This document shows, in pieces, positions 23,243 through 35,640 of a stretch of DNA of 64,000 nt (positions are counted from its first letter, which is position 1; every line of letters begins with the position of its first letter). Below the pieces are notes generated by a model that worked only from the letters and a program-made list of their open reading frames with translations, did no database searches and was not told the origin of the DNA. Source of the DNA: Acanthosepion pharaonis. Taxonomy: Eukaryota > Mollusca > Cephalopoda > Sepiida > Sepiidae. The position numbers and the translations under genes are program-made. The stretch lies in assembly GCA_903632075.3 (NCBI GenBank), contig CAHIKZ030002026.1:186001-250000 (forward strand). The letters are read 5' to 3'.

Positions 23243-25250
23243 TTAGATAGATATTTCTAAACGTGTTTGGCGCCATGCATGGAATCCATATGAAAGTCTC
23301 GATCTGACCAGGTTATTTAAGAACTCGAGTTTTCGGATTGATGTTTTGGTTTCATAACAATTATCCGTGTCAGAACGAAACTACCTCTCGTACAGCCCAT
23401 TCTGTGTTCACTTTCTCTCTCCTATACTTAAATTGTTATAGCTGATCCATACGCCAATGTATCTGAAGTGTTTAGTATTTACTAACTCCACATACTCTCA
23501 TCAATGAACATCGATGTCATTAGTATAACCCAACTCATCATCAGAAAAAATGACCTCGAGAGAGAAAGCAGGATCGTTGTATTTTGCTGGTAGATAGAAT
23601 GATAAACTCAAGTTTTTATTGGTGCATTTCTAATTCCAGACTTCTTTCATTTTTTGACTGACCTTTCAACCACCTGATGAACATTCATGAGCTTCCTCAA
23701 GTTTAAACGTCTTTTAAACTAATGTCATGCTAGCTGTTTGTATATGAAAAACGTGCCACAAAAAATCCTACATTGCCTTGATAAAGTTCCTCAGAGGACA
23801 AAACGCTTCGGCTAAGAATAGTTTTTCCTCTTGTCACATTTTATTCATTTTGTTCCTTTACAGATATATTATATCTGAAAGCAATTTACATATCTATCTA
23901 TATGATTATTTTGCAGATGTAATGATTGTTTAAGACGAGAAACACAAGCACACGAACGTGTTGATTTCTATAGCCACTATCTCCCTATTTCTCTTCTCTT
24001 TCTCTTTTATTCTCTCTCTCTCTATCGTTATCTCTCACTATATATTTATTTGTAGAAATCATTTGTAGAATTCTTTCCATTGATCGCTTTGACCAAAATA
24101 GGCTTTTATTCAATTTGAAATCTTATAAAGCAATTAAGATAAACTGAATGAAATTCCAGAGACCAAATCAATTTCACCTAGCTATAAAAAAACCTGAACT
24201 TTGATTATTTGCGTTGATTTGTGTACATATGGTTCCTCTCTCAATAATTTACTGTTCATGAAGATATAAGAAGAAAAAAAGTTGTTTATGGTTCATGAAT
24301 ATCACAGATTTTCAAGGCACTTCTCTTTGGTGTAAGACTTTCTACTAATATCAACTGATGAAGCTATGAACTGTGACTCTCCTCGGACAGAATGTATGAC
24401 AAACATCATTTGTCCTGTTATTGAGTAAAATGATCAAGTCTAGTTAAGCAAATTAAGAAATAAAGACGTATCTTACCACAATGAGTGACGATTAAATAAA
24501 ATAATTTTTTTGCGAAATTTGATAAAGAAATCTGCTACTGCAACACTCCACATTTCATTGCATAGTCTGATTTATTCACTGATTTATCAGGTTAAAAGAA
24601 TTTTGTTAGTTTTAAATTTGAAATCAATTATTTCTAATTTCTGAGGAGAACAACCAACCAACACATAAATATACATATTCTCAACCATGAAAAAATGAAT
24701 ATTTAGTGAGGCACAGTAGTTAAAAATATTTATATGTCTTTGCTTGCTTTTATGTGTACATATAGTTTATATGAATTTATATACATATATTTATATGTCT
24801 ATATATATTTTGCACAAACATTCCGTATTTTGTTTTGAATAATTCGTAAAATCTTTAGAAGTTTCGATCTATTATATTCATGGTTATAGATTTTTTTTCT
24901 AAAAGTTTGTGTACTTCAAAACTATTCGAGCCCCGACCCACATTATGGAAATTATGAAATAATATTGCCCTATGGCATTTGTAATATTTTATCTTAATTT
25001 GACATTTAGTACAAACACTCCTTGAATATGAAATATTATTGACCTGTTTCTATAATATTGTAAAAGCTATGAAGAAGACAATATATGAGTCCCACGTACT
25101 AACTTATTCGTTCTGCAACCATGTTTAATATGGCTGAAATTGACAAAAAACACCTTAAAACTATATTTTATCACATTTAGCTCTTGATAAACAATTTCGT
25201 TTCATTTCTAACCTATAATACACATAGATAAGTTTATCCTCGACTACTCC
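23243..25250. other. background, no gene recognised
   Basis: No gene recognised. A degenerate stem-loop TTGATAAAGTTCCTCAGAGG followed by ACAAAACG lies at about 23.78 kb. A (TC)n tract lies at about 24.01 kb. Confidence 0.45.
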
Positions 25251-25254
25251 TGAT

Positions 25255-25256
<2 letters not shown>

Positions 25257-25347
<91 letters not shown>
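25257..25347. repeat. (CA)n(TA)n compound microsatellite, about 90 bp
   Basis: CA repeats to about 25,305, then TA repeats. Confidence 0.95.
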
Positions 25348-25349
<2 letters not shown>

Positions 25350-27030
25350 TTTAATGCAAACGGTATCATAAGTCAACAACAAGTATGTTTACTTGACTGA
25401 ATAGTTTCAAATTTTTCTGTACTTGAACCTCTCCGTAATTCAATTCACTGACCATTAATATAAAATCAAATAACTATCAGCGACACTTGGTTAGTATTAT
25501 CAAATGATAACAGAAAGATATAAAACTTTGAGTCAGCATTATCGTTTGAACATAATCGTGTCGTAAATTTTATAAGGCTAGAATTGAATTCAGGGAAAAG
25601 TGCTTTAAAGTGTTTGAAATTACTATCTTCACTTCTTGTTGTAATTAGTGTTACCGACTTTGTACTTCCTGGCAAGTAGCTTCAAAAATTATTTTTGTTA
25701 ACAAAGTTGTTGTCATGTTTTTCTTAAATTATTATTAAATCTTAAATATGCACTAGGTCAAGCCAATCTTAAGTTTCATGGGATTGATTTCTTTTATAGA
25801 AAATGAATTAAAAAAGTAGTTTACCTGAAAGTATTTGAGATCCTTTCCGAATTTCAAAGCAAAAACAGAGGTTTTAATCTATTTTGTTAAATCCAAGTAC
25901 TTTGAGCATCGTTCATTGAAATCAAATGGATCTAATTTAGACACTGTTCTTGGATTTTCATCAAGTGCACGAAAATTTCGATCAATTTAAACTGGTATGT
26001 TCGGTTCGATAGCCAGTGATCAAAATTAGTCCAATTCTGTTCAACGCACTCTTGTAAGCTAACCGTAAATATCCACTTTTAAGAAGTAGATAACTGCGTG
26101 GAAAGAAACTGGTTACTCCAATAGCTGACTAATGATGAAAATATATGAGTTTTTGGACTGTTCATAATTATATACTAGGCTCATCTTGGTCTGAAAGTTG
26201 GCCACAAAGTGATGATAGAACTTACTGCATTAGCCAACTAGTTTGTGAAATGAGCTTGTCGAGCAATGCACTTCATAGCATCCAGCTGAACCTCAGCCTC
26301 TTGGTTATAAAATTTTAATTGATTTTTATGAAATAATGTAAATAATTATCGTTATTTTTATTTTTTAATAATAAAGTAATTATAATATGAAAAATTTCGG
26401 TACGATTTTGGCTTGATAGTCTTGGGATGTAAGATACACCATATCTTGAAGTCTGAAGTTCATAACAGAACGTTTCTAAAGAATATTTAGGCGACTAAAG
26501 GAAATGTTCACCCAAAGAAATGTGGAAAATATAGAATTTCGAAAGGTTAAAATGATATGAGTTAAAAATAGCGCAAAGGTCTCTTCTGGTGTTTAGCATC
26601 AGAATCAGACATAAAATGTTCTATGTGTTGATTAAACGAAAGCAGTTTTATTTTGGAAGCGTTAAAATTTTCATACAGGACAGGAGTAAGAAGAAAAAAA
26701 GTATACAGTGTAAGAAGGCCAGAAAAACAAAAAGAAAAGTATATGAAAGAATGGTGTCTAAAGAAATACATCACTTTTTTGCTGATCTGATTTTTAAAGT
26801 GAAACTTTATTTAATTTTTTGTACTGTGACACACATTATATAGGAAGGTAGTTTGGTACTATGATATTAACAAAAAAAATCTTTAAACCAATCTTTTTAG
26901 AAAGCAACGTTTCGAACTTCTCGAAAATGACCTTCACTCTGTTGTTATCTGGGGTATAAAAAGGCTTGTGTTTTTAACACCTCCAAAACAAATCTTTTCT
27001 CTTTTAGTCACATGAGAGAACCCTTTTAGG
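25348..27030. other. background, no gene recognised
   Basis: Short frames at 25,466-25,675 and 26,562-26,843 lack any recognisable motif. An AACGTTTCGAACTTCTCGAA motif at about 26.91 kb is a decayed version of the CGAAACGTT stem-loop seen elsewhere in the window. Confidence 0.4.
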
Positions 27031-27039
27031 TTTCCATCA

Positions 27040-27620
27040 GCATGGCTAATACTAACTTTTAGGCAAGTAACTTATTACACCTTCTCGTGCTAACTTTTTC
27101 CGCTGACATAAAGTGGAATGATTATATTGAAAATTGCTAGATCTGTCGCTAGCGAAGTTAGTTCACTGTCGTGCTAGACAATTTTCTTGTCAGAATCTAT
27201 CTTGCCCCTTTATATGTTCACCATTCATGCGTGAAGATATTCTTGATAAAATTCAAAGAAGAATCTACAATATTATCGGTAGTGACCTGGCATTACGGCT
27301 TCAGTCACTTTTTCCGTAACGTAGCGTAAATGTGTCTTGTCAATAACTATTTTCATTGTAATTTTTCTGATGAGCTTTCCTCTTTAGTACCTCGATTTCA
27401 CGAATTTAAGCATATTACTAAATTGGCAGTTAAGTGTCATCATTTTAGTGTTGAATTTAGAGATGAATTTTCATATACAGATAATTTCTTCTCACGCATT
27501 TCTTGCTTATGGAACACTCTTCCGGATTCTTGCTTTCCTGTCAACTACAATCTTCGAAAATTAAAATTAAACGTCAATCGTCATTTTCTGTTGCCTCACT
27601 GAATTCTGCTCTTACATTGT
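27040..27620 (+). pseudogene. LINE reverse transcriptase C-terminus (Jockey/CR1-like)
   Basis: Plus-strand translation gives the familiar tail of a Jockey/CR1-group reverse transcriptase. An LTFSADIKWNDYI block (about 27.09 kb) comes first, then a SVASEVSSL...RARQFF segment, ILDKIQRRIYNIIG (about 27.25 kb) and, after a shift, DELSSLVPRFHEFK. The last block is NFFSRISCLWNTLPDSCFP (about 27.5 kb), then stops near 27.6 kb. The catalytic palm is absent, so this is a 5'-truncated insertion, the usual fate of LINEs. A mariner pseudogene follows after about 160 bp on the same strand. Confidence 0.8.
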
Positions 27621-27769
27621 TCTCTCTCTTCAATAACGTTTTCTTTTTCTATGTGTGTCTATGTATGTGCATTTTATTACGTATGTGCATATCATTCTTT
27701 TTTTCAATAGCTTCATATATATTTGTGCATGTATACGAAGTCGATCAATAATTTGAAAGCCAGAAACAA

Positions 27770-28690
27770 TTAATTTTGATCACATGGATCAAAGAGATAT
27801 ACAAGTGAGGTAAGCAGGACACATAACAAAAGAGTAGCTGAATTTAGGAAGGGAAGATGCCTTAAGTTCCGAACGTTCTCCCCAATGACGAAAACATTGA
27901 TCGTGTTTACCACATGGTGATTGACTATAAATAAAATAGTAAGCGCTATTAACATATTCCATAAGAATCGAGGCTTTTCTGCACAATAAATTTGGCATGA
28001 CAAAGGTTTCTGATCAGTGGATGCCAAGTCTTCTGACACCTGATCAAAAGCACAGCAGGCTGAGCACATCACGGGAAAATCTGACATTGTTTGATGTAAA
28101 TCCCGTCGGTTTTCTTGAATGTTTCTTAACCCAGTGTGAGTGTTGTATTCATCACTTTGAGCCAAAGACAAAGAGACAATACATGCAGTGGAAACAAACC
28201 TTCCCACTTACTTCAAAGAATGCTAAGTTCGTTTCATCTGCAGGGAATATGATGGAGTTTTTGTGATGCAAAAGGCATTGTGGTTATTGCCTATCTTCAA
28301 TACGGCCAAATCATCAATGGAAAGTTTTATGCCAAATTACTGAAACAGTTACGAAGGGCTATCAAGACCAAACGCTCAGAAAAATGGCGAAGGGGGTATT
28401 GTTTCATTAGGACAATGCTCCAGTTCCCAATTACTTGGTTTCAATGGTTGTTGTGCGTGAATATGTCTTTGAAATAGTTGATTACACACCTATTGTCCGG
28501 ATTTGACTCTATCTGACTATCATCTGTTTCCCAACATGAAAAAATACTTGGCTGGGAACATGCATCGTAGTGATGACGACGTCATATCTGCTGCTGATGG
28601 ATGAAAGCTACTTCACCAATGAGATCTAAGCACTGCAATACCAATGGAACGGCCTGACGATTACGTAGAGCAGAAAACAACCTGTCGCCT
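27770..28690 (+). pseudogene. mariner transposase pseudogene
   Basis: A SETMAR-like mariner transposase is readable on the plus strand. The helix-turn-helix part is degenerate (NIDRVYHMVIDY at about 27.89 kb). KVSDQWMPSLLTPDQK starts at about 28.0 kb, then GFLECFLTQCECCIHHFEP and KTKRQYMQWK. The open stretch runs from 27,997 to a stop at 28,266. A block like DAKGIVVIAYLQYGQIINGK follows after a shift, then LFPNMKKYLAGN near 28.54 kb. The first catalytic Asp of the usual TQDE box reads Cys here, and the second catalytic region is frameshifted. No terminal inverted repeats were identified. The cut-and-paste enzyme cannot work in this copy. Confidence 0.85.
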
Positions 28691-28780
28691 CTGTGTGTTG
28701 ACTTCAATCTTCACTTTTATATTACATACGCTCTATCTCTGATATTGAGCACTTTATTCCATAAATATAGCACACCTTAA
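28684..28780 (+). repeat. short 3'-tail repeat shared with 10.49 kb
   Basis: CTGTCGCCTCTGTGTGTTGA followed by CTTCAAT matches CTGTCGCCTCTGAGTGTTGA at 10,488. There it overlaps the last codons of a Penelope-like endonuclease. It abuts the mariner end. Confidence 0.45.
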
Positions 28781-28792
28781 AACTATAATTTT

Positions 28793-28875
28793 CACACACA
28801 CACACACATATATATATGTGTGTATGTGTGTGTGTGCGCGTGTGTGTGTATGTGTGTGTGTACGTGTGTGTGTCT
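28793..28875. repeat. (CA)(TA)(GT) compound microsatellite
   Basis: A palindromic-looking tract of CA, TA and TG repeats. Confidence 0.9.
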
Positions 28876-28970
28876 ATCTTGCATCCAGTTTGTTATAAAG
28901 TTCGTATAGCGCTCATAGTTGCTGGTTAGTAAGTCTGTAAGGAAAACTCTAGAACAAAAGATTGAGTGAA

Positions 28971-29095
28971 GAAGGGTTTAATCACATAAGAACATGGGTT
29001 GATAATATAGTAGTTCCGTACGGGAATCGTACGACTGGAAATTATTTCAACGCTTCTAGGCGCGTAGCATTCGAATTCAGTATTTAAAAACGATG
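28971..29095 (-). repeat. dispersed repeat with tRNA B-box-like motif
   Basis: The minus strand contains GTACGATTCCC, one base from a pol III B box, in a GC-richer block with GCGCCTAGAAGCGTTG upstream. I suspect a tRNA-derived SINE head but see no clear A box. Confidence 0.35.
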
Positions 29096-29099
29096 AATT

Positions 29100-30390
29100 T
29101 AAAAAAAAAAAACATCATTGATTTATTTATTGAGCAATTTTATTTACTTTCTTTTCTTATTTCGTACCTAATTCCTCAATAGTTTTTCTACTTTATCCTT
29201 GTATTCTCTTATTAGCATTTTGTTATTTAGATTTTGTCCAATAACCACAGTAAGTCTTTATCTGAGAAAAATAATGGTGTACTTAATATTACTTAAGTTC
29301 GCGAATTGTGCAAGAAAGTTTTTGTTTTAAATTATTTCTATTTTTGCTTTTTTCAGTAATGATCAGACCTTTCAGAGCAAAAAGGTAAAGCTGAAAAAGA
29401 ATTTTTTAAAAAGCTGAAACATATTGTAAAAGAAGAAAAATAAGTCAAATTCCATTAAATGAGTAGACTTGAAAAAAGAGATTTCCTTGATTCAGTCCAT
29501 GTGGAAATGAAAAAAGAGGTTTTTCTTCCTCAACTCGAATTTTTTGTCATTAGGCAAAAAGCTTTTTTGATTTTGTCACTTCTTATTGGACAGCATCTAG
29601 GCTTTCGTGAAAAAAAGAAAGCTGCCAAATACAAATAGTAAAATTTAGTAAAAATAACGAAGCATGTTGATGTCTTCCAATAAAATGTCTTCTGTTTAAT
29701 GAAGGTATACAATCGAAGTGGTTTCTTTGTAGGCAATTATCCCAAAGTAAATTAAATTCGACAAGACACTGTTAACACCTGCTGAAGATCTGCCGAACCG
29801 TATAAGTCACTTTTAAGTGTAGATATTAACCTTACTTGTGGATATGGTTTAAGCATCAGTGAATAGAAATGAAATTGGGGCGTTCATGAATTAGACGCTA
29901 CAAGTGGGTTCGTTTACCTTGTTACAATAATAAAGATAACGGAAAAAATGATTGATTCTCTAAAAGTCTTGTATAGAAAGGATCTGGATCAAAAGAAGTA
30001 TATATACAAAGCCATTTATAGCAACAGAGACAATTATAGCAAAATAGGAAAATGTTTATCAATCAAATGTAGAAAGTTATGACCTGCCTTAGTACCGAAT
30101 AACTGATTAAATAGGGTGTGTGTACCAAATTATCTTCCTATTTCTATTTCTTTTCTTGGGACCACTATCATCCTATTTTCTAAACTTGATTTCAGCGTAC
30201 TTATAACCACTATTCTTTAAAACTTATCGATACGCATTGAAACTCGACTGCAATTTTGTAGCGATTTTTACATGTTTTAGGTGCAATATCCTAAAATAAA
30301 TAATATTGCTCTACTCTGTATTAAGCCCTTTTTAAATGAAATGTTACGAACATTGGAATTATTGTACTCTATTCATTGTCCTCATACCTG
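29100..30390. other. background, no gene recognised
   Basis: No gene, RNA or named repeat recognised. One 68-codon minus frame (29,530-29,736) has no domain. Confidence 0.45.
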
Positions 30391-30393
30391 GAT

Positions 30394-30394
<1 letters not shown>

Positions 30395-30458
<64 letters not shown>
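30395..30458. repeat. (TA)n microsatellite
   Basis: TA run on the left edge of the Tc1 fragment. Confidence 0.95.
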
Positions 30459-30459
<1 letters not shown>

Positions 30460-31020
30460 TATATTTTGTAGATTAGATTTGACTCTTCTAATCATTGTCC
30501 TGGTGGAAGATCCATCCCCGTCCTAAATCCAAAATTTGAACGGAGGACAAGACACTTTCGTTCAAAATCGCTTGGTATCTTTCAGGCTCCATTGTGTCGT
30601 CAATCAGAACTATTTTGCCTGTTCCAGCTGCAGCAAAGTACATCCAAGTCATAATGCTGTCACCGCCATGTTTAATGCTTAGTATAAATTATTCTCTTCC
30701 AATGCAATATTAGAAGATCGATAGATTTACCAACTATGGTTCATCTCGAAAAGCTCTGGTTTCATCCGAATATAAAACCTTTTGCTAGAATGTTTTTAGC
30801 TAATTGATATGAGCTTTGGCATAATTGAGGTGAGCATGCTTATAATATTTCATGAGCAGTGGCTTTTTATAGAAATTCTGCCATGAAGATCTTATTTTTC
30901 AGATTTCGTCGCACTATAGATGTATGCACATTGATTCCGACATTGGGCAGTGTACATTGGAAAACCGCAAAGGTCACAGCTGGATTTTCCTGGTCTAGCC
31001 AAACTAGATGTCTACTTGCT
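30460..31020 (-). pseudogene. Tc1-like transposase fragment
   Basis: On the minus strand SIVRRNLKNKIFMAEF leads to a VLYSDETRAFRDE block with the first catalytic Asp (SDET). Then comes KHGGDSIMTWMYFAAAGTGK, an IVLIDDTMEPERYQAI block and HQDND with the second Asp near 30.5 kb. The last part stays open from about 30.69 to 30.49 kb. Order and spacing fit a DD34E Tc1 transposase, but the C-terminal Glu region and the N-terminal helix-turn-helix domains are lost. Several frame breaks occur upstream. Both sides stop at (TA)n tracts. Confidence 0.85.

Positions 31021-31022
<2 letters not shown>

Positions 31023-31085
<63 letters not shown>
31023..31085. repeat. (TA)n microsatellite
   Basis: TA run on the right edge of the Tc1 fragment, followed by GCGCGCG and (TG)n. 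Confidence 0.95.
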
Positions 31086-31089
<4 letters not shown>

Positions 31090-31090
<1 letters not shown>

Positions 31091-32810
31091 CGTGTGTGTA
31101 AACACGAGAGTTGATCAGTGTCTTTAGCCCGGTAGTAAAATGGGGTGATTAAAAGTTCTTGTGTTTGGATTCTGTGATTAATATTTTATACTTAATTAAG
31201 TGTATTGACAGGGAAAGAGATTCTGTTAGAAAACGAATATTTGTTGTGCACAATACCTTTTCATAATTAGACTGCTGATATTTGCTTTCATAATTTTTTG
31301 GAACACTTACTGTAAACAAAATGTTGACATTTTCAACTGCGTCAGTCAGTAATATCGTCACATTCATAGTAGTCATGAGCAACAAAATGGAGTCGTTACA
31401 TTTGAATAGATTAAAATAGATGTTACTTCATTGGATGACATGAAATGCAGACTAGGATCCAAGGAGTAAATACTATTAAAAACGACTATTCAAAATTATT
31501 CAGACGTGAGACAGTCAAGTATATTTTATTATTGATAATAAAAAAGAAAATACAAGTGTGGCAACGAATAATTTCATATGAATTCATTCAAAATTTTATG
31601 CGTAAATCCTGTTAATAGAAGAATAAATAAAGTGATTTCGTGATTATATTTTATTGAACATGCCGCCATAATCAGTCCATCGAACAAAGAAGAGCTTATT
31701 GGATTTACCGAACTATTGCAATTAATTAAGTAACAATCTTCGAATGAAAATGATTTTATATTCGAATAGAAATCTATTAATGTGTTTACGTCTGTGTGTA
31801 CATGGCTGTGTTAATATGAGCATGGGAAAAATAATGCATGTGTCTTTACAAAGTCTGTATTTTTCCTCCATCAGGTGGGAACAATTATTTACACTTAGAT
31901 TTCATTTTGTGTGCAAAATAGATTTACCTGGTATTTCACATTTTTATCAAGGCAATGGCCATTGACCTGCATTTAGGAAAATTATAAGATATTTTAAAAA
32001 TAAACTATCCAGATATTACTCTAAGACACCTTGAACACACACACGAACATGCATACACAAACAAACACGCACATACACACATACACAACACCTTTGAAGG
32101 AACCTACAATTTTACTGCTTGCAACAGTAGACTACAACATTATTCTACCTCCCCCTGTGGGCTTCTATATACTGTTGGCTTCTATATACTGTTGGCTTAA
32201 TATTTCTATGAAGGTCTCAACCTCTAGTCCAGCCATGATGATCATCCAATGAAGTTCTACATTAATTCCTAAAATTACTTTTGAGAAGTCAATTTTCATT
32301 TATATCTTCTTCCAGCTTTTATATGTGACATTTACTTGGATCTGGTAACTTCGTTGTTTTCATTTATAAACACAGCCAATAGTCATAATATTTGGTAGTC
32401 TTCTATCTGTTTACATTTGTAACACTAGCTTCCTTATCAACCGTTCTTACTTATTACACTTTTAATGTTCCTTATATCACTTTTCGTAGGATTATTTAAA
32501 GTAATTTTAATTTTTTGTGTTTTTATGCTTTTTCTACATTTTACTCTGATCTCTGTTCAACTTCTTCGTAATTTCTAAAATTGTGTTCTCAACACAGCGT
32601 AATCTTACAATACCTTACTAATTTCTGAGATTGTTTTTTTTTCTTCCAGGTATGTCAATATTTATATATCGAAAAATTTTTTAAAATATTAATAACTATA
32701 CTTATATAAATATTTATTTAAATTTGATCAACCATCAGCTTGCATATTAAAATCTTATATCACCAAATAAATTATTGAAATTATTTCTAAGAAAAGAGAT
32801 ATTGTTTTGA
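31090..32810. other. background, no gene recognised
   Basis: No supported gene. A CA-rich patch lies at about 32.04-32.09 kb and a tandem 20-mer (CTTCTATATACTGTTGGCTT) at about 32.16-32.20 kb. Confidence 0.45.
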
Positions 32811-32814
32811 TATC

Positions 32815-34470
32815 TTCTAGTCTGTGACTTATTTAGTAGTCGCTGAACTCTATGCAAAATAGGACAAGTCCATTTTGCCTATATCACTATATCTTCCGGA
32901 AACAAAAAGGTTTTATGCCCTTCGTTGATCTGTGACTAATCCGAACAACAACAAAAAAAAAAAAAAAAAGAAAAAAAAGTGATCTTATCTCTCTGTCTTT
33001 AGGTGTATACCTTTTTTATTGGTGATCTAGATCTGACTCGTCTTCCTTCTGGTCTTCCAACTTCATGTCAGATTCGTGCGAACTGTCTTCCATAGTTTCT
33101 TTACTGCTATGTTCGCTTTCTCCATAAGAAGCATTTATGTTTTCCTCCCTTTCAGGTTCCCTCTCTTCTTCCAGCTCGACTAACCCTAACCGTTCCGTCA
33201 CTTCTAGGTGTTATTTGGTCAGAATAAGCCGATAAATTTTGTACACTTGTTGCTATTATGGCCGTATTATGTCCCTTTTGTGTAATAAAATTAACTTTTT
33301 CAGAATTTGACTCTATAATTTTTGTACCACAGTTTTTCATTTATTGAATAGGACATTATTATAGACGATCTAATTTGTCTTCCCATCAATGCAGAGGGAC
33401 TTTACATTCTACCAGCATAAGGAATAATTCTATAACTCATTAATAGTCCCATAGATAATTATCTATGTTGTCTCTGGATGGGGAAAATGCCTTCAACCCC
33501 AGTTTCACCGTCTGCTCCATTATTTCTGCAATTCCATTCCATTGCGAATGGTGTAGCGTTGTTTTATAAGAAAGGCATCCCATTTGTTTTAACCACGAAC
33601 ACAAAGTTTCGTCACCTTGATTCTGGTGCATTGTCACGGACTAACGAATTTGGCACACAATATTTTACCTTCTGAATTGTCTAATCTTTCTAAAGTTTCA
33701 TTGTTGAACTTTAGTATTGATAGAGCATCTACATGTGGAATATTGTTTCCTTTCACATATTCTATGCCGAAGTTAAAGGCCATGGGCTTTATGGCCCATC
33801 TTAAAATCCGAGAAGATGTAACTTTAGGTAACTTCATCCTGGGGTTAAAAAATAAACTCTTATGGTTTATGGTCAGATTTAAGCAGAAACTTCCTGCCTA
33901 ATATAATTTTCCCAGCTCAGTATGTGCTCCATATGCCAGCTAATACTTCCTTTTCAATATTTCATTAGTTAGCCTCGGCTGACGTTAAATTATATTATAG
34001 GATGACATTCTTGAGACAAAATCGCTGATACGGCATGCTCACTTGTGCCCGTAATTAAAGTCACTTCCTTCTTAAGGTTTTTTCATAAGTTCTTTCTCTG
34101 CTATCTTTGATGGACATTTCTTCAGTGCCAAGTTTGTAAAACTCACAGAATCTGGAAGCTTCTTGTAGCTTATGTACATACTGTATTATTGATTTATTTG
34201 GCTCTTGTTTGTTCGCGATAAATTTTGTTCTCTCAGCAATAACCAACTTCTTTTTTGGTCGCAAATTTCCTTTTATAATGTCCGAAATTTGTGAGAAGTT
34301 AAAATCTTTCAATTCCTTGATGGCCTCAAATCCTACTGAAGCCAAAAGGATCTGCAATCTTGTTATCTCCTCCTGCACCTGTGTGTTCTTTTAGATTCTT
34401 GGTCAGCGCATGGATAGCAAAACAACGGAGCAACTTTTCCACAAAGTTCGGCTCATCTAATGTTTGAAAT
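32815..34470 (-). pseudogene. Gypsy element B: gag, RNase H, integrase with RT deleted
   Basis: Minus-strand Gypsy remains. Gag begins near 34.46 kb (DEPNFVEKLLRCFAIHALTK) and is partly open to 34,061. Next comes an RNase H/connection block (LPKVTSSRILRWAIKPMAF, 33,634-33,837) with KGNNIPHVDALS. An integrase core end (SQWNGIAEIMEQTVK) is open at 33,440-33,637. The integrase C-terminus (IITQKGHN-like, then YSDQITPRSD) follows, and last an acidic pol tail (GESEHSSKETMEDSSHESD). Protease and most of RT, which should sit between gag and RNase H, are missing: only about 200 bp separate them. This internal deletion plus stops makes it dead. A telomere-like CTAACCCTAACC lies in the tail at about 33.18 kb. 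Confidence 0.8.
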
Positions 34471-34474
34471 CCTG

Positions 34475-34860
34475 TCGGCGACACCGTATTGTCTGTGAAG
34501 TAAAAGTTTTATTTAAAATGTATTTTATTACATTTTTGTGGCACAATGCAGTGAGGGACGTGGGAAATATTCTACACCTAGGTAATCTAATTCACGACCC
34601 ATTCACTCTAACATTTTCCGCACTCACCACAAGAACTCATCCTTATCCACTCTATCCAACATATGCTATAATACCACATATTTATAGGGACCCCACTAAA
34701 ATGAAATAAAAATCTCGTAATATTTAAAGTTGTCTCTTTCTTCTTTTTCAATTATAAAAAAAAATGCATCATGAAATGAGGGGGAAGATGAAGCCAATAA
34801 TTAAAATAAAATTAAAACACTCAAACTAAAAGAAAATTGTGTTAGAAAGACCCATCGAGA
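34475..34860 (-). repeat. LTR-like sequence upstream of Gypsy element B
   Basis: On the minus strand this directly precedes the leader and gag of element B. It resembles the U3-R part of the 5' LTR at 3380-3970. Shared features are a TGAATGG.TCGTGAAT.AGA block, a GTG.GGAAA.TGT block and GTGCCACAA. Its 5' edge abuts the GC-rich LINE block, so it appears truncated. Confidence 0.6.
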
Positions 34861-34869
34861 CCCCCCAAA

Positions 34870-35640
34870 TAAGAGCGGCCGCTGTATTCTGCAGACAGGG
34901 TTAGGGTTAGTAAGGACCTTAATCCTGCAGTAAGGACACGTTGAATTTCCAGTGTCCAGCCATTTTAGGGCTAAAGTCTATCGCCATACACTCACAAACG
35001 AGTTTGTTGTCCGAATAGCCTAACAGATAATGAAGTGGGACGATCTAGCAGATCTAGATCAACCCCTTTCACTAAAAGTAGCGGAATACCTGGGTAGACG
35101 GCCAATTAAGAGTCCACATCCTTCGCCCAGGGTGAGCGCCCCGGTATCTACTGACGAGAGCAAACTCGTTGATCAGATCAACCAAGATACAATCACACGT
35201 CCTCCCTCTAGCTCGCCTCTATCTGGTTGGGATCCTGGATGGCATTCTAGTCCTCCATTAAGATTAGCTGCGCCGGATTAGGGTTAGGATTCCACCAGAA
35301 ACGGCCCCAACTGAATAAGAATGAAGAACGCTTCATCTGTTTGTTGGACGCAAAAAGCGAAACAAACCACATTTCAAGGTAATATCAGCCACAATCACCC
35401 CCCCCCGCATCGACATGGACAATGTCCAACCTTATATCCATATTATGCTTCACAAGCAAGGAAACACCTTTGGTCAGCCGGTCCCCGTATGAATGAACAA
35501 CAAATTCGCCAGACAACACACAAACTTCGACGTTGAAAAGAAAGTGAGTCTTCTGGATCGCAGCTACACGGAACAAAAAAAGATGACGAAGCAGGCAGGC
35601 AGCTTTGCTCCGATCCCTCAAGACAAGCTAATTTGATAGA
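34870..35640 (-). pseudogene. Tx1/L1-like LINE ORF2: endonuclease start
   Basis: The minus strand carries the start of an apurinic-endonuclease (EEP) domain. One frame, 35,621-35,385, reads DRSKAACLLRHLFLF, then AAIQKTHFL and SGEFVVHSYGDRLTKGVSLL. Further blocks occur in other frames: NAIQDPN and, later, SRYRGAHPGRRMWTLNW near 35.1 kb. ORF2 normally nicks target DNA and reverse-transcribes the LINE. Here only the first part of the endonuclease exists, and the RT is absent. A 12-bp telomere-like insert interrupts it at about 35.28 kb. GC content is well above the surroundings. Confidence 0.7.

Noticed and set aside
34870..34960. Cloning-vector or adapter contamination because of the NotI-type octamer
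   Set aside because: The flanking sequence continues into recognisable LINE ORF2 endonuclease blocks, so genomic LINE sequence is the simpler reading.
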